Shown: positions 22,190-29,458 of the stretch, piece by piece
Position numbering within the stretch: the stretch's first letter is position 1
Layout of the letters: each line of letters opens with the position of its first letter
Origin: a virus
Length of the DNA: 64,000 nt
IMG/VR virus record: IMGVR_UViG_3300042314_000343
Span: 1 to 64,000 of that record
Direction: 5' to 3' (one strand)
Position numbers and translations under genes: made by a program
The notes under the pieces: model-generated
Databases searched by the model: none
Told to the model about the DNA's origin: nothing
The model's input: only the letters and a program-made list of their open reading frames with translations

Positions 22190-22414
22190 CTAGAATATAT
22201 TATACGCTGAAAAGTCTGAATTGTCAACAGCGAATCTCTGTGCATTCATCCACGCTGCTTCGCCAAAGAAATACTTAGGCTTGCCAGAAACTGGGGAAAC
22301 TTTATAGAAGTCGTAATACTTGTCTGCCTCATATACTGAGACACCACTGTTGTGGAAGATCCTGGTCCACGTTGTGGATCCAACGGATGGTTTCTTAGAT
22401 ACGTGTACTTGCAT
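22190..22414 (-). CDS. Small protein, unknown
   Basis: 74 residues from the ATG overlapping the upstream gene's stop (TAATG). Beta-rich, with VYEADKYYDFYKV. Not recognised. Confidence 0.58.
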   Translation of the reverse strand: MQVHVSKKPSVGSTTWTRIFHNSGVSVYEADKYYDFYKVSPVSGKPKYFFGEAAWMNAQRFAVDNSDFSAYNIF

Positions 22415-22512
22415 TATTCTCCATAACACTTAGGGCAAATTTCATTGGTGTCTTCAAATGAATAGTAAAAGTTACCGTCTACTATTGGTGCTTCGCATTC
22501 ATAGCACTTCAT
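22414..22512 (-). CDS. 32-residue zinc-ribbon peptide
   Basis: CYECEAPI near the N-terminus and CPKCYG at the end give two CxxC pairs. AAAGTAGGA upstream and a TAATG overlap downstream support it. Confidence 0.62.
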   Translation of the reverse strand: MKCYECEAPIVDGNFYYSFEDTNEICPKCYGE

Positions 22513-22536
22513 GAAATCCTACTTTCTTGATACTCA

Positions 22537-22565
22537 ATTATCTCAGAAACTGGGGAAAAAGTCAA
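22537..22565 (-). promoter_or_regulatory. Sigma70-like promoter for 22512
   Basis: Minus strand TTGACT, 17 bp, GATAAT. The spacer contains CCCC of bipartite repeat copy 8, so the repeat overlaps the promoter. Confidence 0.6.
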
Positions 22566-22577
22566 GAGGTTCTTAAT
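22552..22577 (+). repeat. Bipartite repeat copy 8 (TCTTAAT variant)
   Basis: GGGG-N15-TCTTAAT. Confidence 0.55.
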
Positions 22578-22649
22578 AGGTATTTTATGACAGTCAGTAC
22601 TGCTTGTCATGATTGCCTGGATCTGGGCCCCCCCGAAGGGGTACCTTAG

Positions 22650-22772
22650 TTAGATAAAATCGATGATGTCACCATCAAAACCACCCATATCCAAGTCGAA
22701 CATAAGGTCACGATAAGAAATTTCTCCATTAGCTGCCATCTCAAATAGTTCTACTACTTGCTCGTTGTCCAT
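22650..22772 (-). CDS. 40-residue acidic peptide, unknown
   Basis: MDNEQVVELFEM start, Asp/Gly-rich end (DMGGFDGDIIDFI). Overlaps the upstream stop (TAATG). The C-P-rich CCCC-TTCG-GGGG hairpin after its stop probably ends the transcript. Confidence 0.55.
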   Translation of the reverse strand: MDNEQVVELFEMAANGEISYRDLMFDLDMGGFDGDIIDFI

Positions 22773-22942
22773 TAGTCATCCTTTTCTTGTAGGGAAGCAA
22801 TTAGTATACCAAGAACCTGTCTTGGTGTCAAGATGTCTAGTGCTGGATTGTCCATAGCACTTTCAATTATTTTGATGGCATAGGCAAGTCCATCTTCCAT
22901 ACCTGCCTCGTAGCCAATCTGCTCCATCTCTGATACAGCCAT
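22772..22942 (-). CDS. 56-residue protein, unknown
   Basis: GYEAGMEDGLAYAIKIIESAMDN resembles the GMYEAIGIL family on the plus strand in pattern (Gly-x3-Gly, helical). TAATG overlap with 22650. Confidence 0.55.
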   Translation of the reverse strand: MAVSEMEQIGYEAGMEDGLAYAIKIIESAMDNPALDILTPRQVLGILIASLQEKDD

Positions 22943-23133
22943 TAGCAACTCCCATCGTTAGGAATCTCATTCTCTGGCACACCCATCATACGCAATACTG
23001 ATTGGCTTCTGTCAATGACCCCAATAATGTAATCAGAAAAACTATCGTTTATGTCAAGTTCATTCTGCTGAATCATTAGGTCAAGAATGTCTGTCTTCAG
23101 ATAGTCAATGATTTCTTCATTAGTCTTCAACAA
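22942..23133 (-). CDS. 63-residue helical protein, unknown
   Basis: Starts at TTG, since GGGAGG lies 6 bases upstream and no in-frame ATG is near. Helical, acidic. Overlaps both neighbours. Confidence 0.52.
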   Translation of the reverse strand: MLKTNEEIIDYLKTDILDLMIQQNELDINDSFSDYIIGVIDRSQSVLRMMGVPENEIPNDGSC

Positions 23134-23257
23134 CTGTTGCCTCCCATACTCCGTCAGGTAGATTAGCGTGATACTCTAGTGCTAGGTCAATAGCCTCGTC
23201 TTCGTCTAATGCTTCCACATCATACTCACAAACATAAGTAACTAGATACTTCTTCAT
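23120..23257 (-). CDS. 45-residue acidic protein, unknown
   Basis: MKKYLVTYVCEYDVEA with DEDEAIDLALEYHANL. The strand-then-helix pattern recalls short DUF-type proteins such as 24378. GGAG upstream. Confidence 0.58.
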   Translation of the reverse strand: MKKYLVTYVCEYDVEALDEDEAIDLALEYHANLPDGVWEATVVED

Positions 23258-23358
23258 TACACATTCTCCAACATCTCTGCTAGTCGCTGCAATTGTTCTG
23301 GGGTAAGGCTGTTTAGAACATCCTCGTTGATTAGATTACTGTTAGTCCAGTCACTCAC
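23257..23358 (-). CDS. 33-residue peptide, unknown
   Basis: GTG start; MSDWTNSNLINEDVLNSL then LTPEQLQRLAEML. Coupled on both sides by overlaps. Confidence 0.48.
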   Translation of the reverse strand: MSDWTNSNLINEDVLNSLTPEQLQRLAEMLENV

Positions 23359-23461
23359 TTATTCCTACTTTCTCTCTCAGTTCCTCGTCTGACAAGGATA
23401 CTATTTTATCAAGACCCTCTGACATTATTACATCCAGCAGTTTGCGAAAGTTCTCAATCAT
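23351..23461 (-). CDS. 36-residue peptide, unknown
   Basis: MIENFRKLLDVIM...SDEELREKVG; its first residues match MENFRKLDIL of 31669, so the two are probably paralogous. An internal GTCAGAC-box promoter lies within it. Confidence 0.5.
   Translation of the reverse strand: MIENFRKLLDVIMSEGLDKIVSLSDEELREKVGISE
23403..23431 (-). promoter_or_regulatory. GTCAGAC-box promoter, intragenic
   Basis: Box ATGTCAGAG starts 17 bp before -10 TAAAAT. Inside 23351; would serve 23257 and below. Confidence 0.45.
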
Positions 23462-23702
23462 TCCAGCCAGCCTCTTCTTCTAATGTATAAGGGTTTAGTT
23501 TGTGATTGAAATACATTTCTTGGCACGGCATACAGAAACCAAGTTCCTCGTGCCATACATCTTCTTCTACCTGTGTTCCGCAATAAGCAAATCTATTACA
23601 GGGTAGATAACCATTAGACTCATACTCTTGGTTACCCTCACAGATACGACAGAACGGGTTGCAGTCAAAACTACCATTGTGGTTGGGGCATACTTTTATC
23701 AT
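23454..23702 (-). CDS. Cys-rich zinc-binding protein
   Basis: 82 residues from an internal ATG; an upstream ATG (23732) belongs to the promoter box. Nine Cys and several His in CPNHNGSFDCNPFCRIC, CNRFAYCG and CMPCQ pairs suggest two zinc sites. Function unknown. Confidence 0.62.
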   Translation of the reverse strand: MIKVCPNHNGSFDCNPFCRICEGNQEYESNGYLPCNRFAYCGTQVEEDVWHEELGFCMPCQEMYFNHKLNPYTLEEEAGWND

Positions 23703-23709
23703 AGTATCC

Positions 23710-23738
23710 ACTATAGCAGGGGGGTATGACATTATAGA
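23710..23738 (-). promoter_or_regulatory. GTCAGAC-box promoter for 23702
   Basis: Box ATGTCATAC, 17 bp to -10 TATAGT. It begins within the stop codon of the upstream gene. Confidence 0.7.
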
Positions 23739-23911
23739 ATCTCCACTTCAACGGCCTGGTTCAACTCACCATACTTTACAAAGCTATAGATATCGTCAAT
23801 GTACGATGCCCTGACATATTCCAGCAGGTCTTCTTTGGTCAGATTCTCCATTATCGGATCCTCGTCTGGGTAGTAATCAAAAGTAATACTAGCTCTGATA
23901 ACCCTACTCAT
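23732..23911 (-). CDS. 59-residue acidic protein, unknown
   Basis: Start ATG overlaps the stop of 23908 (ATGA). SRVIRASITFDYYPDEDP then a helix. Not recognised. Confidence 0.55.
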   Translation of the reverse strand: MSRVIRASITFDYYPDEDPIMENLTKEDLLEYVRASYIDDIYSFVKYGELNQAVEVEIL

Positions 23912-24012
23912 ACATACCATCCTGAATCTATCTTTACAAAGTGTGTAAGCTTAGCTACCTTATTAGCAATGTAGGTTCCATTGCGTCTTGCCTTAGCTCT
24001 TGATACTGTCAT
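23908..24012 (-). CDS. 34-residue basic peptide, unknown
   Basis: MTVSRAKARRNGTYIANKVA; overlaps both neighbours by 4 bases (ATGA). Confidence 0.5.
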   Translation of the reverse strand: MTVSRAKARRNGTYIANKVAKLTHFVKIDSGWYV

Positions 24013-24185
24013 CGGTGTCTCCTACAGGTAGCTTCTTTGTGTCCCATTTTCTTGGCGGTAGATAGCCAAGACTTATAACAACCCATACATACATAAGAAT
24101 CATACGGGTCACCCTTCTTCTTCATAAGATAGATAGTACCGTCACCGTAAGTTGGTAGGTCATCCCTCCAAGACTTAGTCTTCAT
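24009..24185 (-). CDS. 58-residue protein with Cys pairs
   Basis: YVCMGCYKSW and a final CRRH suggest a small zinc site. Overlaps both neighbours. Confidence 0.55.
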   Translation of the reverse strand: MKTKSWRDDLPTYGDGTIYLMKKKGDPYDSYVCMGCYKSWLSTAKKMGHKEATCRRHR

Positions 24186-24294
24186 CTTCCCACTCTTCCC
24201 ACTCTTCTACATAACGCTCAACAGCTTCACATAGAGCTTCCCAAGCTGAATCCGAAAGGTATTCAGGTCTTTCAATGGTAAAGGTATCACTCAT
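24175..24294 (-). CDS. 39-residue acidic peptide, unknown
   Basis: MSDTFTIERPEYLSDSAWEAL with a Trp/Glu repeat end (EEWEEWEDED). Overlaps both neighbours. Confidence 0.5.
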   Translation of the reverse strand: MSDTFTIERPEYLSDSAWEALCEAVERYVEEWEEWEDED

Positions 24295-24388
24295 CGTCTT
24301 CCTCACTATCTCCATTATCAAAGCCTATCTCACGAAAGAAAGAATCCCATACTCCTCCTGGAGTTGGTTCCCAAGTGTTACTCACCAT
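24287..24388 (-). CDS. 33-residue acidic peptide, unknown
   Basis: MVSNTWEPTPGGVWDSFF then an acidic tail. Overlaps both neighbours. Confidence 0.48.
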   Translation of the reverse strand: MVSNTWEPTPGGVWDSFFREIGFDNGDSEEDDE

Positions 24389-24569
24389 CTTCGTCTTCCT
24401 CTTCCTCGTCTAGTTCCTCAACATCAATAGAGTAAACGCCGTCATAAGTGATTGCGTTGTCATAAGTGTCACCCCAAGATGTCCAAGCCAATTCCTCAGC
24501 GTGTTCCTTTGAATCTGCCTCAATCTCTCCAGCAAAATCAACTTTCATTTGAACATAAAATCTAGCCAT
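24378..24569 (-). CDS. 63-residue protein, unknown
   Basis: RFYVQMKVDFAGEIEADSKEHAEELAW: a strand-helix start often seen in short DUF proteins, then a poly-acidic end. First gene of a seven-gene overlapping operon. Confidence 0.6.
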   Translation of the reverse strand: MARFYVQMKVDFAGEIEADSKEHAEELAWTSWGDTYDNAITYDGVYSIDVEELDEEEEDEDGE

Positions 24570-24595
24570 TAGATTTCCTTTCCTACTTGCTTACA

Positions 24596-24624
24596 AGTAT
24601 AGGGGTAGGGTCTGACATTATCAA
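24596..24624 (-). promoter_or_regulatory. GTCAGAC-box promoter for 24569
   Basis: -35 TTGATA, box ATGTCAGAC immediately after, -10 TATACT; 17-bp spacer. Confidence 0.78.
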
Positions 24625-24632
24625 GAGATTCT

Positions 24633-24658
24633 GGGAAATATTTTGTAAGGTTCTTAAA
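24633..24658 (+). repeat. Bipartite repeat copy 9 (TCTTAAA variant)
   Basis: GGGA-N15-TCTTAAA, just upstream of the 24569 promoter. Confidence 0.55.
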
Positions 24659-24700
24659 GGTTTATTTGTGAGTAAAAGGTTTGATATACATTGATGGGTT

Positions 24701-24715
24701 CTGGGGCCCCCGATC
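24701..24715. repeat. GGGGCCCC element
   Basis: TGGGGCCCCCGATCG, about 55 bases after the DUF932 stop. Confidence 0.5.
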
Positions 24716-24768
24716 GAACATGCCAAAAGTGGAATGGGCAGTTTTACTACATACCCAGGTAGGAATAC

Positions 24769-25767
24769 TTAGTTAGCCAAAACCAACTGAAGCAAGCGGT
24801 TTTTCTCTGCTGTGGTCACAGGGTCGAAACCAGATGCAGCAGCGAGAATACTCTCGTTAGTTCCACCTCGTGCTGAGCGATACCAATCCAAGCGTTCGGT
24901 TAGAGCGTTGAAAGCACCCCACTTGGTTCCAGCAATGGTGTTGTTGAAGTCACCAACATAGATACCGTTGATTAGGTCAATCTTGTCGTTGTGCTTCTTG
25001 AATGAACCCTTAGCGTCTTTCTCTGGTGCAGGGTAAGCAAGAGCAACAATCTTGTCGAACTGTGCCTTGGTGATTTCGGTCTCAATCATAGCTTTTGCCA
25101 TTTCATCGAACTTGTCCATATAAGCATTTGCCAAGCCTAATGCCTCACGTGCCTGCTGAACCTTGCCAGAAGCGGTAGCGGTGTGGCGAATCTTGAAGGT
25201 CTGCTTGATACCCTTGTTGCCCTTGCCAAGTGCTAGGTTTAGAGTGTTTGCACAGACAACACGCACAGGTGTAATGCTTGCCTGAATTGCCACTGAACCA
25301 TCGTGAGAGGTGTTGATTAGAAGATAAGTGTTTACCTTATCAGACACGCCGTTAGGGTCAAGAACGGTTTCACGCTCAAGAGCAAGCGAACCAAAAACCT
25401 GTCGTCCTCCCTTGATAGAACCAGCGGTCTCCCAGCGACCTCCGCCGTCTAGCATTAGGTCTCCAAAGTCAAATAGGTCTTCGTTCTGCAATGGAACATA
25501 ACGCTCACCAACTACGCCAAGAACATCGTTCTTAGTGTTGTCGAATGGGTTAGTGCGAGTGACAAAAGAGTAAGCCTTGTCAGAGGTGAAGGTGTCTGGA
25601 ATTGCTACGTCCTCTAGGCGAACATTCCACTTGTCAAGGTGTGCCAGCTTTAGCATTTCTGCGGTGGTAACTTCCTCAGTGAAGACAGTGCCAAGTCCGT
25701 GCCAAGCAGGTTCACGCAAAGAAGCAAAAGAGGTCTGTCCGTTTACGGTTTCTAGTTCGTGTGCCAT
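24769..25767 (-). CDS. DUF932 phage/plasmid-like protein
   Basis: 332 residues. The family is recognised by PAWHGLGTVF near the N-terminus, VVGERYVPLQNEDLFDF, INTSHDGSVAIQASITPVRVVCANTLN, and AKWGAFNAL-type end (GTKWGAFNALTERLDWYRS). DUF932/TIGR03299 proteins are widespread in phages and plasmids of actinobacteria; their function is not established. It is the largest gene in the small-gene block and has its own strong box promoter. Confidence 0.9.
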   Translation of the reverse strand: MAHELETVNGQTSFASLREPAWHGLGTVFTEEVTTAEMLKLAHLDKWNVRLEDVAIPDTFTSDKAYSFVTRTNPFDNTKNDVLGVVGERYVPLQNEDLFDFGDLMLDGGGRWETAGSIKGGRQVFGSLALERETVLDPNGVSDKVNTYLLINTSHDGSVAIQASITPVRVVCANTLNLALGKGNKGIKQTFKIRHTATASGKVQQAREALGLANAYMDKFDEMAKAMIETEITKAQFDKIVALAYPAPEKDAKGSFKKHNDKIDLINGIYVGDFNNTIAGTKWGAFNALTERLDWYRSARGGTNESILAAASGFDPVTTAEKNRLLQLVLAN

Positions 25768-25802
25768 ATGATTTCTTTCTGTTGGGGATTACTGATAAGA
25801 CA

Positions 25803-25831
25803 ATTATACAGTGTAGGTCTGACATTGTAAA
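25803..25831 (-). promoter_or_regulatory. GTCAGAC-box promoter for DUF932
   Basis: -35 TTTACA, box ATGTCAGAC, -10 TATAAT, 17-bp spacer. The best match of the class. Confidence 0.82.
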
Positions 25832-25837
25832 GAATCT

Positions 25838-25863
25838 GGGGAAAAATAATTAGACATCTTAAA
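25838..25863 (+). repeat. Bipartite repeat copy 10 (TCTTAAA variant)
   Basis: GGGG-N15-TCTTAAA, 7 bp upstream of the DUF932 -35. Confidence 0.55.
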
Positions 25864-25949
25864 TAACGTTTTGGTTACGATCATTGATCTGGTGGCTGGG
25901 GGGCCCCACAACTACCCCCAGACTGTCAAGTCCAGGGGTAGCGTGTTGG

Positions 25950-26498
25950 TTACCTAACTAATTGAGAATCCTTACAGCTCACAAGGTAGTCATCTACGCT
26001 CATCTCACGAATGCTCTCAAAAGCCAAGACTAGAGAGATGTCCCAAGAACCCTTATACTTACTAAACTGGGTGTGGAAAAGTTCTCTGTCCAAGTCTACG
26101 GTGTAGATACCCTCGCAGAACAACTCGTCATTCTCAAACTCTAAGTCTCTGACAATAGGGATAGGGGAATCGTCCCAGTCAGCGATTACCCTGAAAATCT
26201 CTCCACCAGTATCTCTGGTTAGAGTTGGAAACTGCTCCGCAAACTTCTTGCCAGAATCCATAGACATAGACCCGTCCATAACTCCGTCCTGAAATGGCTT
26301 TAGAAGTGCTTCCACATCAGAGTCGCTGGGGTAGTAAATCTGTGGAATCTTATCAATAAAAGCCTTCACCACATCAGGGTTAGTCAGGGTATGGAATAGG
26401 GTAACACCCTGTCCCTCTGGATAGTGGTCCCATTGTCCATACTGGGCAACGATAACCTGATTCTTGTAGATAACCTTAGTTAGTCCTCTAGTTCCCAT
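25950..26498 (-). CDS. Conserved phage protein (MGTRG...QYGQWDHYPEGQG)
   Basis: 182 residues. The N-terminal MGTRGLTKVIYKNQVIVAQY followed by GQWDHYPEGQG is a motif I recall in proteins of many large phages and some bacteria, function unknown. The rest is alpha/beta with an acidic middle. Confidence 0.68.
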   Translation of the reverse strand: MGTRGLTKVIYKNQVIVAQYGQWDHYPEGQGVTLFHTLTNPDVVKAFIDKIPQIYYPSDSDVEALLKPFQDGVMDGSMSMDSGKKFAEQFPTLTRDTGGEIFRVIADWDDSPIPIVRDLEFENDELFCEGIYTVDLDRELFHTQFSKYKGSWDISLVLAFESIREMSVDDYLVSCKDSQLVR

Positions 26499-26521
26499 TA
26501 TTCCTACTTTCTATTTAGATT

Positions 26522-26550
26522 ATTATAAACTGGGGGTATGACATTTTAGA
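26522..26550 (-). promoter_or_regulatory. GTCAGAC-box promoter for 26498
   Basis: Box ATGTCATAC, -10 TATAAT, 17-bp spacer; weak -35 TCTAAA. Confidence 0.7.
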
Positions 26551-26749
26551 AGTCAACTAGAATGTCTTGGTCTACTCGTCTACCATACTCAAAAGCCAAG
26601 TTCTCGTCAATGATTTCTATTTCACCAGAACCATTGTCCCACTCCTCAGCAACGCTGGCTGGTAGGTCATCGGTGTCAAGAACATAGATAACACGGTTAG
26701 GCTGGTATTCCCACCAGTCACCATTCTCGTTTGCGATAAAAATTGCCAT
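26546..26749 (-). CDS. Small acidic protein, unknown
   Basis: 67 residues from the ATG after AAAGGATA; an upstream ATG lies before the promoter. DDLPASVAEEWDNG is a typical short-motif linker. Not recognised. Confidence 0.6.
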   Translation of the reverse strand: MAIFIANENGDWWEYQPNRVIYVLDTDDLPASVAEEWDNGSGEIEIIDENLAFEYGRRVDQDILVDF

Positions 26750-26773
26750 TTGTATCCTTTCTTTAGTTATCTT

Positions 26774-26802
26774 ATTATGACACAACCCTCTGACATTATC
26801 AA
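26774..26802 (-). promoter_or_regulatory. GTCAGAC-box promoter for 26749
   Basis: -35 TTGATA, box ATGTCAGAG, -10 CATAAT, 17-bp spacer. Confidence 0.72.
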
Positions 26803-26837
26803 TATCCAGCTTTTGGGGGGCCCCCGATCCAGGCAAA

Positions 26838-27046
26838 GAAAAACCACCCAAGCGAGGGTATCAGGTAGTATCATTTCTGACCTATGCTTCAACCGATAGC
26901 AGGGTGGTGTTCTTCGCCTCACAGCCTTGCGGTATTGCTAATGCTTGTTTCTTGTATCGTGGAAACCACCACGCTTGTAAGCCGTTGCCTAGGACACTTA
27001 CAAGAGGTCTAGTGAGCAGTTTAGACACTTGCTCAGGTGTGTCCCC
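26838..27046 (-). ncRNA. Candidate structured RNA ending in a terminator
   Basis: Gene-free stretch with stacked hairpins on the minus strand: CTTGTAAG/CTTACAAG (8 bp, 27004-26974), CGTGG/CCACG (26973-26958) and ACCACCC/GGGTGGT (26908-26843), the last followed by TTTTTC. It lies just below the stop of 27047, so it is either a 3' UTR structure or a separate RNA. No family recognised. Confidence 0.5.
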
Positions 27047-27502
27047 TTAGATAAGGTCAATCACAGAGGAGTAGGAACTTGCGTTCACTTCCTCTTGAGA
27101 GGTCATCTTTAGGATACGAAGGTTCTTCTCAAGAATTGCCTTACGGGTGGTGTATTCCCTGCCAAAGTGCTGGTTGGTGTTTGGCTGTTCTGGCTTTACA
27201 GGCTTCTTTGGGAAGTTGGCAATAACTGAGATGTCCAACTCAATCTCAAACTTGTTCTGAGAGTAGTGGTTCTGAACTAGACGAATGGTGCTGTCATACT
27301 CAAAGCCAATCTTGTCAGCGTTGTTAGTGATGTAGTTGGTGGCAAACTTAGTTACCTCAGACTTGTATGCCTCTAGGTCTGCCTCATACTGCTTTACCTT
27401 CTCAGGGTAAGACTCAACATCAGCGTCAATCTGGGCAATAGTTGCCTCAATGTCAGCGATTAGAGCAGAGGTTGGGATTTTTACGGAAAGGGTTCTAGCC
27501 AT
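27047..27502 (-). CDS. Coiled-coil phage protein, unknown
   Basis: 151 residues. A long N-terminal coiled coil (ADIEATIAQIDADVESYPEKV), then FELEIDISVIANFPKKPVKP-like strand-proline region and a helical end. May oligomerise. Not recognised. Confidence 0.62.
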   Translation of the reverse strand: MARTLSVKIPTSALIADIEATIAQIDADVESYPEKVKQYEADLEAYKSEVTKFATNYITNNADKIGFEYDSTIRLVQNHYSQNKFEIELDISVIANFPKKPVKPEQPNTNQHFGREYTTRKAILEKNLRILKMTSQEEVNASSYSSVIDLI

Positions 27503-27531
27503 TTCTTTCTACTTTCTTTTGGGTTAGTTAC

Positions 27532-27560
27532 ATTATAGGGGAAGGGTGTGACATTTTGGG
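27532..27560 (-). promoter_or_regulatory. GTCAGAC-box promoter for 27502
   Basis: Box ATGTCACAC, -10 TATAAT, 17-bp spacer; no clear -35. Confidence 0.7.
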
Positions 27561-27589
27561 TAGTTTATTGTGATACCCAGCACATCTGC

Positions 27590-27811
27590 CTAGAAAATAC
27601 CGAATACCTTCTTGCGAGGTTCAGTAATAGTCTTGACAATGACCTTTGGTTCTGGCATAGCCAAGAAACGGGTCTGGTTGGTAGCACCATCAAAAGTGCC
27701 GTTTGGGTTGCGAACAACTGCCTTGATACCTTCGCCAGACTTGGTGTTCCAAATCTCGGTGCGAACTTCTAGGCGTTGGTTTTTCTTCTGTGAAATAATC
27801 TTTCCAGACAT
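27590..27811 (-). CDS. Small basic protein, unknown
   Basis: 73 residues, basic and strand-rich (KKNQRLEVRTEIWNTKSG). May bind nucleic acid on charge. Not recognised. Confidence 0.6.
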   Translation of the reverse strand: MSGKIISQKKNQRLEVRTEIWNTKSGEGIKAVVRNPNGTFDGATNQTRFLAMPEPKVIVKTITEPRKKVFGIF

Positions 27812-27841
27812 TTTATTCCTCTTTCTTTTCAGGGTAGTTCT

Positions 27842-27870
27842 ATTGTAAAGGTGGGGTATGACATTTTAGT
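27842..27870 (-). promoter_or_regulatory. GTCAGAC-box promoter for 27811
   Basis: Box ATGTCATAC, -10 TACAAT, 17-bp spacer. Confidence 0.68.
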
Positions 27871-27874
27871 AAGA

Positions 27875-27911
27875 GGGGGGATAGAGAAAGGATAAGAAAC
27901 GCTATCCCCCC
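27875..27911 (-). terminator. Hairpin terminator of 27921
   Basis: GGGGGGATAG/CTATCCCCCC, 10-bp stem, with TCTTACT after it on the minus strand. It separates 27921 from the next promoter. Confidence 0.7.
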
Positions 27912-27920
27912 AAGACTAAA

Positions 27921-28067
27921 TTACTTTACAGTAGTCCAGCGGTCTTGACCATTTACATCAAGACGAACACGGAACGAACCCGTCTTGTTCTGGATTACTT
28001 CCTGAATTACACCTGACACGCCAGACTTAGCGGTGGTGAACTGTGAGCCAACAGTTAGAGTGTTCAT
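27921..28067 (-). CDS. 48-residue beta protein, unknown
   Basis: SQFTTAKSGVSGVIQEVIQN then FRVRLDVNGQDRWTTV: a compact strand-rich chain, possibly an SH3-like fold. Its promoter is a TGGCATAAT extended -10 at 28134, without the GTCAGAC box. Confidence 0.6.
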   Translation of the reverse strand: MNTLTVGSQFTTAKSGVSGVIQEVIQNKTGSFRVRLDVNGQDRWTTVK

Positions 28068-28363
28068 TTTGCTTCCTATTCCGCCCCAGAGGGACTGTTT
28101 TGATTATTTACCAACTTTTGTTGATAGGTCTATTATGCCAGAAAAATGAATAAACCACAAGAGGGAAACACTATTTTCTTTACAAAGTTTTGGGGGATTT
28201 TTTGTAGGTTTCGTAAATTGACAAGCAGTAGGCTGGGGGGGGCTCCGTTAGATCTTTGGGGGCCCCGAAAGGTGGCCAGTTTTACGTCATGGCCAGGACG
28301 TGGTCCGCAATGCATGTTAGTTAGAAAGGATATGCGGACCGTCCCATATTCCCCTATGAGAAT
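28068..28363. other. Gene-free gap with repeat and inverted repeat
   Basis: Holds the promoter of 28067, bipartite repeat copy 11, a GGGGGGGCTCC...GGGGGCCCC stretch (28235-28264), and an imperfect inverted repeat GGACGTGGTCCGCA/TGCGGACCGTCC (28299-28345). A short plus-strand frame from 28334 with a good AGAAAGGAT site is possible but overlaps the GP88 gene. Confidence 0.5.
28192..28217 (+). repeat. Bipartite repeat copy 11
   Basis: GGGG-N15-TCGTAAA. Confidence 0.55.
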
Positions 28364-29080
28364 TTACTTTTTAGACCTAGAGAATAGGATGTCATTACGC
28401 TCATAGACACACTGGCCACAGGTAACGCAGGCAGAACCCTTATCACTAATTAGTTTTAGTTTCTTGTTGTTTTCAGGGCAGGGCACAGCAGACTTTACAG
28501 TTATCTCTAGCATACGCTCTTTGCCAGCTGCAAAGTTTTCTGCAAGGTATGCAAGCTTGACGCCAGTAGTTGCTTTTAGCTTACTTGCCAATTCAAAGTT
28601 AGCGTCATCAGCTGAAAAGTAAAGTGCTAGGTTTGGAATGTTCTGCAATACAGGAACCGCAAAGTCGCTGCGAGTGTATACCCAGAATTGAGTATCAGAA
28701 TGCTTTTTGATTACGGTTGCCCAAGCAATGGCATACTGAACACTAAAGAAGTCGCCGTCCCAGTGAATGCGAAACAGCTTGTCTGCATTACGCTTGTCAC
28801 AGTCTTTCTTGAAGTCAATAATCATCTCATCAAGCAACATAACCATTTGAGGATACTTAGCGTCCTTGAGTTGGTTCCAATTGTCAACTAGAATGTCTTT
28901 AACACCCTTGTAAATTCTTTCAAGGTTGCCAGCATAACAAATTTTTTCGCAAACGGATGTTGCTCCAGGGCATGAGTAAGCCTTGCCAGAAGGCAGACCA
29001 AAGGTGTTGGCAATGGTTGGCGTCTTACCGTTAGGGGAGACGGCGTTGGTTACTTTTCTATCTTTTGAACGTCTTAGCAT
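28364..29080 (-). CDS. GP88-like phage protein (Cys-rich, Fe-S?)
   Basis: 238 residues from the internal ATG after AAGGATT. Family features: KTPTIANTFGLPSGKAYSCPGATSVCEKICYAG at the start, FRIHWDGDFFS, QFWVYTRSDF and C-terminal CVTCGQC with upstream Cys. This matches the phage gp88 family, which has two Cys clusters likely to bind metal. Role unproven; seen in mobile elements and actinophages. Confidence 0.82.
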   Translation of the reverse strand: MLRRSKDRKVTNAVSPNGKTPTIANTFGLPSGKAYSCPGATSVCEKICYAGNLERIYKGVKDILVDNWNQLKDAKYPQMVMLLDEMIIDFKKDCDKRNADKLFRIHWDGDFFSVQYAIAWATVIKKHSDTQFWVYTRSDFAVPVLQNIPNLALYFSADDANFELASKLKATTGVKLAYLAENFAAGKERMLEITVKSAVPCPENNKKLKLISDKGSACVTCGQCVYERNDILFSRSKK

Positions 29081-29106
29081 TTGGGGGAATCCTTTCAACT
29101 AACTAC

Positions 29107-29135
29107 AGTATAGGATATGGGTCTGACATTTTTAG
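29107..29135 (-). promoter_or_regulatory. GTCAGAC-box promoter for 29080
   Basis: Box ATGTCAGAC, -10 TATACT, 17-bp spacer. Confidence 0.76.
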
Positions 29136-29147
29136 CAGCATGTCTAT

Positions 29148-29172
29148 GATCTGGGGGGCCCCCGAAGGGGTA
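29148..29172. repeat. GGGGCCCC element with CCCC-TTCG-GGGG hairpin
   Basis: Directly after the stop of 29177 on the minus strand. The UUCG tetraloop hairpin is also found after 22650; likely a transcript end. Confidence 0.55.
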
Positions 29173-29176
29173 GAGG

Positions 29177-29458
29177 TTAGTCCTCTAACCCTTCCTCATC
29201 AAGTTCCAGCCAAGGGTCAAGGTGATGTTGCTCAATGATAGCCGAGGTTGGAGCGTGAGTTCCACCCTTCCACTTGACAGGCTTAGGCAACTCAACAGGC
29301 TTATACCATCTACCCTCAAGAGCGTTCTGGATAGCCTCAATACAGGCTGGAACCATAGAAACTGGAACAGGTGGATAGTGGTTGCTCTGCAAGTGCCAAG
29401 CGATAGCGTCTTCCATAGATAGCATTTCTGCCATTTCTACTGCCTGAAGTGAACCCAT
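29177..29458 (-). CDS. Conserved phage protein, unknown
   Basis: 93 residues from the ATG overlapping the upstream stop (TAATG). AIAWHLQSNHYPPVPVSMVPAC is a motif I recall from actinophage hypotheticals. Function unknown. Confidence 0.62.
   Translation of the reverse strand: MGSLQAVEMAEMLSMEDAIAWHLQSNHYPPVPVSMVPACIEAIQNALEGRWYKPVELPKPVKWKGGTHAPTSAIIEQHHLDPWLELDEEGLED

Noticed and set aside
28146-28406. Plus-strand frame in the 28.2-kb gap
   Set aside because: Runs through GC elements and into the GP88 gene; only its last 24 codons have a good site, too weak to call.
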